Shown piece after piece: positions 8,527-16,846 of a stretch of 64,000 nucleotides of DNA (positions are counted from its first letter, which is position 1; each line of letters begins with the position of its first letter). The position numbers were made by a program, and so were the translations under genes. Below the pieces are notes generated by a model. It searched no databases and was not told the origin of the DNA. It worked only from the letters and a program-made list of their open reading frames with translations. Source of the DNA: Amycolatopsis mongoliensis (GTDB lineage: Bacteria > Actinomycetota > Actinomycetes > Mycobacteriales > Pseudonocardiaceae); contig NZ_CP127295.1 in the NCBI RefSeq assembly GCF_030285665.1, forward strand, positions 10,354,001 through 10,418,000, given 5' to 3'.

Positions 8527-9605
8527 CAGTAGAGCCCTTCCGGCGCGGCCTGGCTGACCTGCAGCGGGCGCACGTTGAAGACGCCGTCGACCGGCCACTC
8601 GCCCTTGGTGTCGTAGCGGGTCGCCTCGTCGCGCTCCAGCAGATTGGGCAGGAAGAGGTCTTCGTGCAGCACGGTCAGCTTCAGCTGGCCCGACTGTCCC
8701 TTGTCGACAGTCCGCCGGAAGTCCGCCGGGTCCACCACGGACATCGTCACCTGCGGGTACGTCGGCGCGTAGGGAAGGATCGCACCGCCGTCCTCCGGGT
8801 GCAGGCTCACCGCGTTGCCGAAGGTGTTGCCGTAGCCCGACCGCACCAGCCCGCCGTCGAGGGCCTGAACGAAATCCTGGTACATCTGCGGGCTCATGTG
8901 CGTGCCGCCCAGGCGCACGCCGTCGAGCGCGGCGACCAGCTCCGGCTGCCGCGCGATCAGCTTCTGCAGCAGCGCGGGCGTGGTGTTGAGGTAGTGGACG
9001 TGCTGCGAGCGCAGGATGTCGACGATCTGCGCCAGCACGTGCTCGGTGTACTCCCCCAGCTCCTTCATCTTGCCGGCGCGGATGAGCTGCTTGATCCACC
9101 GCGGGTCCATGTCGATGCCGTACACCAGTCCGGCCAGCTGCTCGGACAGCTCGATCGCGCCGTTGCCGATCTGGTGCGGCCCGCTCGGCGTCGCCTGCAG
9201 CCAGGTCCGGCCGGCCTGGTAGCCGTCGAACAGGTAGGACCAGCGCCGCCACTCGACGCGGTGGGTCATCATGTCTTCGGTGTAGAACACCCGCACGGGG
9301 TCGCCGGTGGTGCCGCCGGACTCCCAGACGCGCCCGATCAGCGGCCGCGGCACGGTGCGCGGCACCAGGTCGCCGGGGTCCATGCCGCGCAGGTCGCCGG
9401 GCGGGAACGGGCCGAACTCGGCGAGCTGGTCGTATCGCGTGATGTCCATCGGGTCGAACGCCAGCTCGGTCGCCCGCTTCAGCCAGTACGGGCTGCCGAG
9501 CTCCGGGTTGAAGTGCCGCCGCACCACGTGCCGCGTCCACGCGTCGAGGTCGAGGGACAACCAGTGGTCGGTCAGGCTGGCACGTTCGTGCGTGCGGGTG
9601 CTCAC
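8526..9605 (-). CDS. PaaK-like AMP-forming acyl ligase
   Basis: A 359-residue member of the phenylacetate-CoA ligase branch of the ANL superfamily. The phosphate-binding loop is ESGGTTGDPV near residue 95, and a later HYLNTTPALLQKLI plus RSGYGNTFGN block match family strands around the AMP site. At 359 residues it is shorter than typical PaaK (about 430) and seems to lack most of the mobile C-terminal domain. It might therefore only adenylate, or be partnered by another protein. It lies 19 bp after the acyltransferase gene and overlaps the oxidase gene, so it is the second gene of the operon. Confidence 0.75.
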   Translation of the reverse strand: MSTRTHERASLTDHWLSLDLDAWTRHVVRRHFNPELGSPYWLKRATELAFDPMDITRYDQLAEFGPFPPGDLRGMDPGDLVPRTVPRPLIGRVWESGGTTGDPVRVFYTEDMMTHRVEWRRWSYLFDGYQAGRTWLQATPSGPHQIGNGAIELSEQLAGLVYGIDMDPRWIKQLIRAGKMKELGEYTEHVLAQIVDILRSQHVHYLNTTPALLQKLIARQPELVAALDGVRLGGTHMSPQMYQDFVQALDGGLVRSGYGNTFGNAVSLHPEDGGAILPYAPTYPQVTMSVVDPADFRRTVDKGQSGQLKLTVLHEDLFLPNLLERDEATRYDTKGEWPVDGVFNVRPLQVSQAAPEGLY

Positions 9606-9624
9606 GGTTTCTCCTTGCTCGGGT

Positions 9625-10587
9625 TCAGGCGGGGGCGACCAGGTCGACGGCGTAGTCGTAGATCGCGGTCATGGCTTCGGTGACGTGGTGCGGCTCGGTG
9701 ATGCGCACGACGGGGAACGGGAAGTCGAGCACGCCGGCGGGCAGCGTGGGCCCGAGGACGAAGGCGAGCCGGACGCCCCGGCTCTTCATCCCGGCGCACA
9801 CGTGCGGCAGGCTCATCGTGGTGGTCTTGTTGCGCTGGAACAGGTCGCGGACCTCGTCCGCCGTCGTCAGCGCGCGCTCCTCGAGGAACGAGCACACCGG
9901 GATCCGCGGGTCGCCCACCGCCATCGCCGCCACCGTGGGTGCCATGAAGTCGGTCGCGTACTGGCGCAGCGGGGAGTGCACGGCGAACGGCTGGCCGTCG
10001 ATGACGCTGATCATGCCGGGCGGGCTCTGCGCGACCAGCTTGTCGAGGGCCTCGGCCGTGCCGCTGAGCATGAGCAGCCGGGCGGTGCCGTTCGCGAGCA
10101 CGCCGAAGTCGCCGCCGAGGTACACGCCGGGCCGCCGGTCGCCGTAGTAGAACGTCGGGTCCTCGGTCACCGGGAGGAAGGCGATGGCCGCGCCCTGCGC
10201 CGGGGGCGCCGGGTCGGGCAGCGGCGTCTTGGCCTCGCGCACCAGCAGGTCGAACAGCGTGCGCCGGTCCACCGCGCCCGCGACGGAGCTCGCGATCAGC
10301 CCGCCGAGGCTGATGCCGCCGGCGACGCCGGGGTGGATGTCGGACTCGGCGAGCACGTCGTGGATGCCGAAGGCCAGCGCGGCCAGCCGGATGCCGGCGA
10401 GGCTGAAACGGTCGTGGTCGCCGCGGGGCTCGAACTCGCCGCGCAGCAGAGCACGCGGTTCGAGGCCGGTCCAGTCGCGCACCTGCTCGTAGGAGCGGCG
10501 CATGGCCGGGTAGGCCTCGTAGAGCTTCGCGCCGTGTTCCGGGTCGGGATCGGAGATGTTCGCGCCGAACAGATATCCCAGAGTCAC
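9625..10587 (-). CDS. Stand-alone acyltransferase (FabD/PKS-AT fold)
   Basis: A 320-residue acyltransferase-fold protein similar to malonyl-CoA:ACP transacylases. The nucleophile elbow reads GGISLGG instead of the usual GHSLGE, so the histidine before the serine and the following glutamate are both replaced. The later FAVHSPLRQYATDFM block matches the HSPLM region carrying the catalytic histidine of AT domains. It is the first gene of the minus-strand run and starts with ATG at 10587. No acyl carrier protein gene is nearby. It may load a carrier encoded elsewhere or act as a hydrolase or transferase on small thioesters. Confidence 0.72.
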   Translation of the reverse strand: MTLGYLFGANISDPDPEHGAKLYEAYPAMRRSYEQVRDWTGLEPRALLRGEFEPRGDHDRFSLAGIRLAALAFGIHDVLAESDIHPGVAGGISLGGLIASSVAGAVDRRTLFDLLVREAKTPLPDPAPPAQGAAIAFLPVTEDPTFYYGDRRPGVYLGGDFGVLANGTARLLMLSGTAEALDKLVAQSPPGMISVIDGQPFAVHSPLRQYATDFMAPTVAAMAVGDPRIPVCSFLEERALTTADEVRDLFQRNKTTTMSLPHVCAGMKSRGVRLAFVLGPTLPAGVLDFPFPVVRITEPHHVTEAMTAIYDYAVDLVAPA

Positions 10588-10823
10588 CGAATTCTCCTGA
10601 CGAACGTTTCCGAAGCGGCTGCCGTGACGCTACGCATCCCCTTACGCGCGGAACCGGGCTAGCATGGGGGCTCTAGGCAAAACCTCAGCTCCGGGCGCGG
10701 GACTCCTTAAGGGTTCCCCCAGGGTTGGCCTGGTAGGGCGGCTATCGCGGGCGACGCGGGTGGGAAAAAGCTGGCAGCCGGCCCATCCAGGCTCGTCACC
10801 CTATTCGCCGGAGGTATCAGAAC

Positions 10824-11885
10824 GTGGAGTATGGCGTCTCGCTGTTGCCGGACTGCGACCCGGAGACCACGACCGCCTCGCAGTACTTCCAGGATGTGCT
10901 GCAGGTCAGTGTGCTCGCCGATCAGCTCGGCCTGAACTACGTCAAGATGACCGAGCACTACCTGCGCTCCTACGGCGGATATTCCCCCAGCCCGCTGGCC
11001 TTCCTGTCGGCCGTGGCCGCGCGCACCCAGTCGATCCGCCTGATGACCGGCGGCATCCAGGCGTCGTTCCACCACCCGATCCAGATCGCCGCGCACGCGG
11101 CGCAGGTCGACGTGATGAGCGGCGGCCGCCTGGACGTCGGGTTCGCGCGCGCCTTCCTGCCGTACGAGTTCGAGGCGTTCGGCGTCGACATGGACACCAG
11201 CCGCGAACGGTTCCTCGCCACGATCGAAGCCGTCGTGCGGCTGTGGAACGAGAAGGACGTCACCGAGGACACGCCGTTCTTCTCCTACGAGAAGGCGAAC
11301 TCGCTCCCGGCACCGGTGCAGCAGCCCGGCCCGCCGGTGTGGGTGGCCGCGCTGGCGACCCCGGCGAGCTTCGACTGGACCGGCCGCAAGGGCTTCAACC
11401 TGCTCATCAGCTCGACCCAGCTGAACGAGATGGCCCGCAAGCGCGAATACGTCGAGCTGTACCGCAACGCGTTCCTGGAGGAGCACGGCGACTCCGGGCG
11501 CAAGCCGAAGTTCGCGGTGAGCATCCCGCTGCTGATCGCCGACACCGACGAGGAGGCGCGCGACCTGGCCGTGCCGTTCATGGTGAAGTCGTTCAACGCC
11601 TTCAAGGAGGCGATCCTGTCCTGGCACAACGTCGAATCCCCGGCGTACGAGGGCTACACCGCGATGGCCCGCCAGATGGCCAGCTTCGACCTGGAGACCG
11701 ACGGACTCGAGTCGAAGGCCGTCGTCGGCTCGCCGGACACGGTCCTGGGCCGCATCGAAGAGGTCCGCGACGTGCTCGGCCCGGACGTCATCCTGTGGAA
11801 CCTCGACTTCGGCGGCCAGTCGCTGGAGACCATGTCCCGCACGCTGAACCTCTTCGCGGACAAGGTCATGCCCGCACTCGGGTGA
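10824..11885 (+). CDS. Luciferase-like (LLM class) flavin-dependent monooxygenase
   Basis: A 353-residue protein of the bacterial-luciferase superfamily, enzymes that use reduced FMN or F420 to oxygenate or reduce small molecules. Family features are the N-terminal strand MEYGVSLLPD, KMTEHYL, SVAARTQSIRLMTGG equivalents near 70, the central VDVMSGGRLDVGFARAF block, and a C-terminal VVGSPDTVLGRIEEV segment. The start is GTG 10824; no strong ribosome site precedes it. It is divergent from the acyltransferase-led operon and separated from it by 236 bp that must hold both promoters. It is followed by a terminator, so it is likely monocistronic. Confidence 0.86.
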   Translation: MEYGVSLLPDCDPETTTASQYFQDVLQVSVLADQLGLNYVKMTEHYLRSYGGYSPSPLAFLSAVAARTQSIRLMTGGIQASFHHPIQIAAHAAQVDVMSGGRLDVGFARAFLPYEFEAFGVDMDTSRERFLATIEAVVRLWNEKDVTEDTPFFSYEKANSLPAPVQQPGPPVWVAALATPASFDWTGRKGFNLLISSTQLNEMARKREYVELYRNAFLEEHGDSGRKPKFAVSIPLLIADTDEEARDLAVPFMVKSFNAFKEAILSWHNVESPAYEGYTAMARQMASFDLETDGLESKAVVGSPDTVLGRIEEVRDVLGPDVILWNLDFGGQSLETMSRTLNLFADKVMPALG

Positions 11886-11905
11886 CCCCTCCCAGGGGTG
11901 AAGAA

Positions 11906-11948
11906 GCGGAAGGACCCGGCGGCTGGGGCAGCCACCGGGGCCTTCCGC
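11906..11948. terminator. Bidirectional hairpin terminator
   Basis: An inverted repeat with outer arms GCGGAAGG and CCTTCCGC and an extended GC-rich inner stem around a GGGC loop. It sits between the convergent luciferase-like gene (stop 11885) and the GPP34 gene (stop 11961). Confidence 0.75.
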
Positions 11949-11960
11949 CGTACCGAAGGG

Positions 11961-12623
11961 TCAGCCGCTGAAGCCGAGCCCACCCTGGGCCGCGATCATC
12001 GTCAGCCGGATGCCGCGCAGCGCCTTCTCCAGGCCGGGGGCGACCTCACCGACGCGGTCGGTCAGCTCCTCGATGCGGTCCTTGTACTCGCCCTTGCTCT
12101 CCTTGCGCGTCACGACGCTCGGCACCGTCCCGGCGGCGGCGAGCGCGACCAGCGCGGCGTCGTCCGCGCCGACCTGGGCGGCCGGGGTCGAGCCGTGCAG
12201 CACCTCGACGGCGTGCTCCTGCAGTGCCTTGGCCAGCGCGGGGTCGGTGGCGGTCACGTGGGTCTTCGGCACGACGCCCAGGACCTTCTTCTCGTGGACC
12301 GTCAGCAGCTTCTGCTCCACGAGCTGCTCCTCGATCGCGTCGAGGGTCTCCTTGTAGTCGTGCCGCAGCCACGACTTCCAGCTGCGCTTCTCGTTGCCGA
12401 TCTGCGCGAGCAGCCGGTCGAGCACCGGGTCACCGGTCGGGTCCGACTTGACCAGCACGGCGTCGCCGTCGTCGTCGGCGATGTTGCCGCGCAGCGCCAG
12501 CTCCGTCAGCACGCCGGCACGGGTCAGGAACGCCGTGCGGGTGCGGTCGTAGAGGTCTTCCTTCTCCAGGTCGTAGGCCAGCAGGTAGGCGCGGTAGTGG
12601 ACGGCGGTCGGCGTCTCGGTCAT
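11961..12623 (-). CDS. GPP34 (GOLPH3-like) family protein
   Basis: A protein of about 220 residues with the GPP34 domain, the fold of the eukaryotic Golgi phosphoinositide-binding protein GOLPH3/Vps74. It is common in actinobacteria, where its role is unknown. Recognisable blocks are AYLLAYDLEKEDLYDRTRTA near the N-terminus, LTELALRGNIADDDGDAVLV near 40, and a helical C-terminal half with RGIRLTMIAAQGGLGFSG. ATG 12623 is preferred because GGGTGA lies 5-6 nt before it; GTG 12632 is an alternative. Monocistronic, with a promoter in the region shared with the hexosaminidase gene. Confidence 0.8.
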   Translation of the reverse strand: MTETPTAVHYRAYLLAYDLEKEDLYDRTRTAFLTRAGVLTELALRGNIADDDGDAVLVKSDPTGDPVLDRLLAQIGNEKRSWKSWLRHDYKETLDAIEEQLVEQKLLTVHEKKVLGVVPKTHVTATDPALAKALQEHAVEVLHGSTPAAQVGADDAALVALAAAGTVPSVVTRKESKGEYKDRIEELTDRVGEVAPGLEKALRGIRLTMIAAQGGLGFSG

Positions 12624-12779
12624 GTCGGTCACCCGTTTCTGTGTCGTTCGTCGGTACGAGCCGGGATCCCCGCGTCCGGCCGGGTGCTCCCCCTGGCGGA
12701 CGCGTTCCTAGGCGTATTACCCGATCTTGGCGGAAGTCATCCCGCCGAAAAACGGCCAAAGGTTGACAGTCGGTGACGG

Positions 12780-12801
12780 AAGGTTGTCGGCCCACAACCT
12801 T
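12780..12801. promoter_or_regulatory. Inverted repeat in the GPP34/hexosaminidase promoter gap
   Basis: The arms AAGGTTGT (12780-12787) and ACAACCTT (12794-12801) are perfect complements around a 6-bp spacer. They lie in the 311-bp divergent gap between the GPP34 gene and the GH20 gene. This is a plausible regulator-binding site; the regulator is unknown, and it does not resemble the DasR consensus used for chitin genes. Confidence 0.35.
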
Positions 12802-12934
12802 AGTTGTTCCGGCGTGCGGAGTAGCGGGGCTTAGCAGTCTCCCCAGACGTCGGCCGATCGGGTGGACTCGCGGCCCACCAGGCCGTTAAGAGAAAGAGGC
12901 CAGTCTCTTCACCACTATCCGCAATGGACGGCTC

Positions 12935-14533
12935 ATGACCGCTCGAAGTGTCAGGCGTGGGGTGCTGTTCCTCTCCCTCCTCGGCCTGCTCGCCCCCGTG
13001 GTGCCCGCCGGTGCCGCACCGCAGCCGGTTCCGGCCGCATCGACCCTGCAGCAGATCGTGCCCGCCCCGGTGTCGGTGACGGCGGACCCGGCCGTCCGCT
13101 ACCGGCTCGGTCCGGAGACGGTGGTGTTCACCTCCGGCGGCACCGACGCCCGCCAGGTCGGCGACTACCTCGCCGGCCTGCTCCGCCCGGCCACCCGGTT
13201 CCGGGTCCCCGTGGTCACCGCGCCCGCCCTCCCCGGCGTCCCGAAGGCGCTGCCCGGGATCTCGCTGCTGCTCGGCGGCGCGGACCCCCGCGTCGGCGCC
13301 GAGGGCTACCAGCTCGACAGCACCGCGTCCGGGGTGACCATCCGGGCCGCGAAGCCCGCCGGGCTGTTCAACGGCGTGCAGACGCTGCGCCAGCTCCTGC
13401 CTGCTTCGCTGAGCGGGACGCTCACCGTGCCCGGCGGCCACGTCCTCGACTACCCGCGCTACGCCTACCGCGGCGCGATGCTCGACGTGGCGCGGCACTT
13501 CCTGCCGGTGGCCGACGTGAAGAAGTACATCGACGACATCGCGCTGTACAAGATCAACAACCTGCACCTGCACCTCACCGACGACCAGGGCTGGCGGCTG
13601 CAGATCGACGGCTGGCCGAACCTGACCGCCAAAGGCGCGAGCACCGGCTCCGGCGGCGGGGCCGGCGGGTTCTACACCCAGGCCCAGTACCGCGACATCG
13701 TCGCCTACGCGCAGAGCCGGCACATCACGATCGTGCCGGAGATCGACATGCCGTCGCACTTCGGCGCGGCGCTGTCGTCCTACGCCGAGCTCAACTGCGA
13801 CGGCGTCGCCGGGCCGGTCTACACCGGGCTCACCCCCGCGCCGCGATCGGACCTGTGCGTCGGCAAGCCGGTCACGTACAAGTTCATCGGCGACGTGCTC
13901 GGCCAGCTCGCCGCGCTGACCCCGGGCGGCTACCTCGACGTCGGCGGCGACGAGATCCAGGACCTCGACGACGCGCAGTACACGGCGTTCATGGCGAAGG
14001 TCGCGCCGATGGTGGCCAAGCTCGGCAAGAAGCTGCTGGGCTGGGCGGAGATGCTCACCGCGACCCCGCCGAAGGGCGCGACCGGCGAGTTCTGGATCTA
14101 CGACGGCACCCAGAACGAGGTCGGCGAAGCGAGCCAAAAGGGCGCGAAGCTGATCATGGCGCCGTGCGTCTACACCTACCTCGACATGAAGTACGCCCCC
14201 GGCGTCCCGGCCGACATCGGCCTGGAGTGGGCGGGCGACATCAGCGTCCAGGCCGCGTACGGCTGGGACCCGACCGCCGTGGTGCCCGGCGCGCTGAACT
14301 CGAACATCGACGGCGTCGAAGCTCCCTTGTGGACGGACACTGTGCGCAGCTTCGACGACGTCCGCTACCTGGCCTTCCCCCGGCTGCCGGCCATCGCCGA
14401 GATCGGCTGGTCGCCGCAGGCGAGCCACGACTGGACGTCGTTCGCGTCCCGGCTGGCCGCGCAGGGCCCGCGCTGGACGGCGCTCGGCGTGAAGTACTAC
14501 GCGGCCCCGGAAATCCCGTGGCCGAAGAACTGA
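12935..14533 (+). CDS. Secreted GH20 beta-N-acetylhexosaminidase
   Basis: A 532-residue glycoside hydrolase of family 20, which removes terminal N-acetylglucosamine or N-acetylgalactosamine by substrate-assisted catalysis. It has a Sec signal peptide (hydrophobic VLFLSLLGLLAPVVPAGAA, probable cleavage around residue 28). A GH20 N-terminal domain (about 35-150) is followed by the barrel starting at YRGAMLDVARHFLPV. The catalytic pair is Asp339-Glu340 in DVGGDE, and LHLHLTDDQGWRLQI is a further hallmark. It acts outside the cell, probably on chitin oligosaccharides or peptidoglycan fragments. The methyltransferase gene starts 20 bp after its stop. Confidence 0.93.
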   Translation: MTARSVRRGVLFLSLLGLLAPVVPAGAAPQPVPAASTLQQIVPAPVSVTADPAVRYRLGPETVVFTSGGTDARQVGDYLAGLLRPATRFRVPVVTAPALPGVPKALPGISLLLGGADPRVGAEGYQLDSTASGVTIRAAKPAGLFNGVQTLRQLLPASLSGTLTVPGGHVLDYPRYAYRGAMLDVARHFLPVADVKKYIDDIALYKINNLHLHLTDDQGWRLQIDGWPNLTAKGASTGSGGGAGGFYTQAQYRDIVAYAQSRHITIVPEIDMPSHFGAALSSYAELNCDGVAGPVYTGLTPAPRSDLCVGKPVTYKFIGDVLGQLAALTPGGYLDVGGDEIQDLDDAQYTAFMAKVAPMVAKLGKKLLGWAEMLTATPPKGATGEFWIYDGTQNEVGEASQKGAKLIMAPCVYTYLDMKYAPGVPADIGLEWAGDISVQAAYGWDPTAVVPGALNSNIDGVEAPLWTDTVRSFDDVRYLAFPRLPAIAEIGWSPQASHDWTSFASRLAAQGPRWTALGVKYYAAPEIPWPKN

Positions 14534-14553
14534 CCCGGCGGGAGAGGCCCACG

Positions 14554-15279
14554 ATGGCGGACAAGGGCGGGCAGGTCTGGGAGGCCTACTGGACGGACCT
14601 CCCGGACCGCACGGGCGCGGCCTTCTGGGACTGCGAACCGGCTGACGGCGCGGCGGCGCACGCCGAGCTGTTCAAGGCGCACTTCGACCCGGCGCTCCCG
14701 CTGGTCGACCTGGGCTGCGGCAACGGGACCCAGACGAAGTACCTGGCCGGGCTGTACGACCGGGTCGTCGGCGTCGACATCGCGGAAGCCGCGCTGAACC
14801 GGGCGCGAAGGGAGAACGCCGCCGACAACGCCTCGTACGAACTGCTCGACGTGCTCGACGACGCGTCCGTGGCGGCGTTCCGAGAGCGGTACGGCGACGT
14901 GAACATCTACCTGTCGGGCGTGATCCACCAGCTACCGGTCGAGAAGCGGGTGGCGTGCGCGCGCAACCTGGCCGTGCTGGCCGGGGCGCGCGGGTGCGTG
15001 TTCAACCAGGAGCTGACGCCGGCGAGCTACACGTACATGCAGCAGCTGATCGCCGACCCCGCCAACGACCTGCCCAAGCTGGAGCGGGTGTCGATCTACT
15101 TCGGCATCGGCCTCCAGCCGGCGGCGGGCGAGGCGGAGCTGGAGACGGTGTACGAGCTGGGCGGCCTGACCGTCGTGGACGGCGGCGAGCTGCTGCTGCG
15201 CACGACGGAGACCCTGCCCGACGGGTCGGGCCTGGACCTGCCGACCCACTACGTCATCGCCCGAGCCTCCGGCTCCTGA
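14554..15279 (+). CDS. SAM-dependent class I methyltransferase
   Basis: A 241-residue class I methyltransferase. The SAM-binding loop is VDLGCGNGTQTKYLAG near residue 52, followed by VVGVDIAEAALNRARREN with the acidic residue that binds the ribose, and ELLDVLDDASV as motif II. The start ATG 14554 has GGAGAG upstream. It lies 20 bp after the hexosaminidase stop and may share its transcript, but no functional link is evident. The methyl acceptor is unknown. Confidence 0.82.
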   Translation: MADKGGQVWEAYWTDLPDRTGAAFWDCEPADGAAAHAELFKAHFDPALPLVDLGCGNGTQTKYLAGLYDRVVGVDIAEAALNRARRENAADNASYELLDVLDDASVAAFRERYGDVNIYLSGVIHQLPVEKRVACARNLAVLAGARGCVFNQELTPASYTYMQQLIADPANDLPKLERVSIYFGIGLQPAAGEAELETVYELGGLTVVDGGELLLRTTETLPDGSGLDLPTHYVIARASGS

Positions 15280-15284
15280 ACGCG

Positions 15285-15332
15285 AAGCCGGGAAGGCCAC
15301 CTCGAGTCCGTCGAGGTGGCCCTTCCCGGCTT
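15285..15332. terminator. Hairpin terminator after the methyltransferase gene
   Basis: Long GC-rich inverted repeat with outer arms AAGCCGGGAAGG and CCTTCCCGGCTT and a second paired block CCACCTCGA/TCGAGGTGG with a single-base bulge. It starts 5 bp after the methyltransferase stop. Confidence 0.85.
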
Positions 15333-15352
15333 TCGGAGTGGTCGGGACGACG

Positions 15353-15397
15353 TGAATGACTCATTCCTGTCGCCTGGCGACAGGAATGAGTCATTCA
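15353..15397. repeat. 45-bp perfect palindromic repeat, locus 2
   Basis: Two 21-bp arms are exact complements around a CTG loop. The left arm begins TGAATGACTCATTCCTGTCG. It belongs to the same family as 2317-2361 and 19228-19272, with a compensating base pair change (C/G instead of A/T) inside each arm compared with locus 3. The flanks GACGACG and CTACATCC are also shared with locus 3. It lies between the convergent methyltransferase and adenylation genes. Confidence 0.9.
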
Positions 15398-15412
15398 CTA
15401 CATCCGAAGGGG

Positions 15413-16846
15413 TCAGTGGGCGAGGGCGGCGCGGTCGGTCTTGCCGTTCGCCGTGCGGGGCAGCTCACCGACCACGCTCACCTCGTCCACGATCATGTAC
15501 CGCGGCAGGTGCGCCGCGCAGTGCGCCTTCATCCCCAGCAGCGTCACGCGCTCGCCCGGGCGCGGCACGATCACCGCGCGCAGGCGGGCGTCGATGCCCG
15601 CGCCCGCGACGATCACCGCCACCTCCGCGACCGCGGGGTGCCGGGACAGCGCCGTCTCGATCTCGCCCAGTTCGATGCGGTGGCCGCGGATCTTGACCAT
15701 CGCGTCGCGGCGGCCGGCGTACTCCAGCTCGCCCGCCGCGTCGTACCGGCCGACGTCGCCGGTGTGGTAGCCGCCCAGCTGCGGTGGCGCTCCCCAGTAG
15801 CCGAGCATGACGGTCGGGCCCTCGACGACGATCTCGCCGTCCGGCGACAGCGTCAGCGTGGCGCCCGAACAGGCGCGCCCGATCGGCAGGCCGCCGGTCC
15901 GGGAGAGGTCCGCGTCGGTCACCTCGTAGCTGGTGACGACGTTCGTTTCGGTCGGCCCGTACCAGTTGAACAGCCGCACGTCCGGCCACGCGCGGCGCAG
16001 CGTCTGCACCCCGGCGATCGGGAACGGCTCCCCGGCGAACACGCAGACCCGCAGGGACGCCGGCGCCGGCCGGTCGAGCAGGCCACCGTGGCGCATCATC
16101 AGCAGCAGCGCCGAAGGCACCGAGTACCAGACGCTGATCCCGCGGCCGTGCAGGAAGTCCGTCAGTTCGGCCGGCGAGTAGGACAGGTCCGAACCGGCCA
16201 GGTCCACCGACGCCCCGGCGAGGAACGCGCCGTAGAGGTCGAACACCGACAGGTCGAAGTTGAACGGCGCGTGGTTGGCCAGCCGGTCTCCCGCGTGCAG
16301 CCCGGTCTCCGCCGCGGCCCACTCGACGAAGGCGAGCGCGTTGCGGTGGCTGATCAGGACACCCTTCGGCGCGCCCGTCGAGCCGGAGGTGTAGAGGATG
16401 TAAGCGGGCTCGTCCGGCCCGACGTGTTCGGGCGGCGGCGGTGTGTCGCTTGTGGACAGTGCGGTGAACGAGCTCAGCGGCGGCGGGTTCGCGCCCCAGT
16501 CGGCCACCTGGTCCGTGACGACCAGCGCGGGCGTGCAGCCCTCGGCGATGAGCCGCACCCGCGAAACCGGGTTCGACGGCGCGACCGGCACGTAGACCGC
16601 GCCCAGCCGCAGCGCGGCCTGCATCAGCGCCACCACCTCGACGCTCTTCTCCGCCCAGATCAGCACCCGGTCACCACGGCGGACGCCTGCCGCGTGCAGC
16701 CCGGCGGCCTGCCGGCCGGCCAGCTCGTCGAGTTCCCGGTAGGTGACGGTCGTGTCGCCGGCGTGCACGGCCGGGGCGTCCGGCGTGCGCTCACTCGCAG
16801 CGAGGACGAGCTGGTGCAGCAGTTCCGAAGTGTCCACAGGGCTCAC
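15413..16846 (-). CDS. Stand-alone amino-acid adenylation enzyme, possibly prolyl-AMP ligase
   Basis: A 477-residue NRPS-type adenylation enzyme without carrier or condensation domains. Core motifs are A3 YTSGSTGAPKGV, A5 NWYGPTETN, A7 YHTGDVGRYD and A10 ELPRTANGKTDR. Reading the specificity positions against the GrsA frame gives D-L-F-Y-V-A-W-V, close to the D-L-x-Y-x-A-x-V pattern known for proline-activating enzymes of pyrrole pathways (PltF/RedM type). Together with the adjoining acyl-CoA dehydrogenase this suggests prolyl loading for oxidation to pyrrole-2-carboxyl. No carrier protein gene is present. GTG 16846 overlaps the dehydrogenase stop. Confidence 0.82.
   Translation of the reverse strand: MSPVDTSELLHQLVLAASERTPDAPAVHAGDTTVTYRELDELAGRQAAGLHAAGVRRGDRVLIWAEKSVEVVALMQAALRLGAVYVPVAPSNPVSRVRLIAEGCTPALVVTDQVADWGANPPPLSSFTALSTSDTPPPPEHVGPDEPAYILYTSGSTGAPKGVLISHRNALAFVEWAAAETGLHAGDRLANHAPFNFDLSVFDLYGAFLAGASVDLAGSDLSYSPAELTDFLHGRGISVWYSVPSALLLMMRHGGLLDRPAPASLRVCVFAGEPFPIAGVQTLRRAWPDVRLFNWYGPTETNVVTSYEVTDADLSRTGGLPIGRACSGATLTLSPDGEIVVEGPTVMLGYWGAPPQLGGYHTGDVGRYDAAGELEYAGRRDAMVKIRGHRIELGEIETALSRHPAVAEVAVIVAGAGIDARLRAVIVPRPGERVTLLGMKAHCAAHLPRYMIVDEVSVVGELPRTANGKTDRAALAH

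Noticed and set aside
15353..15397. TGACTCA core as a eukaryote-like regulator site
   Set aside because: The sequence lies in convergent 3' gaps and forms a full hairpin, so a promoter-type operator role is unlikely.
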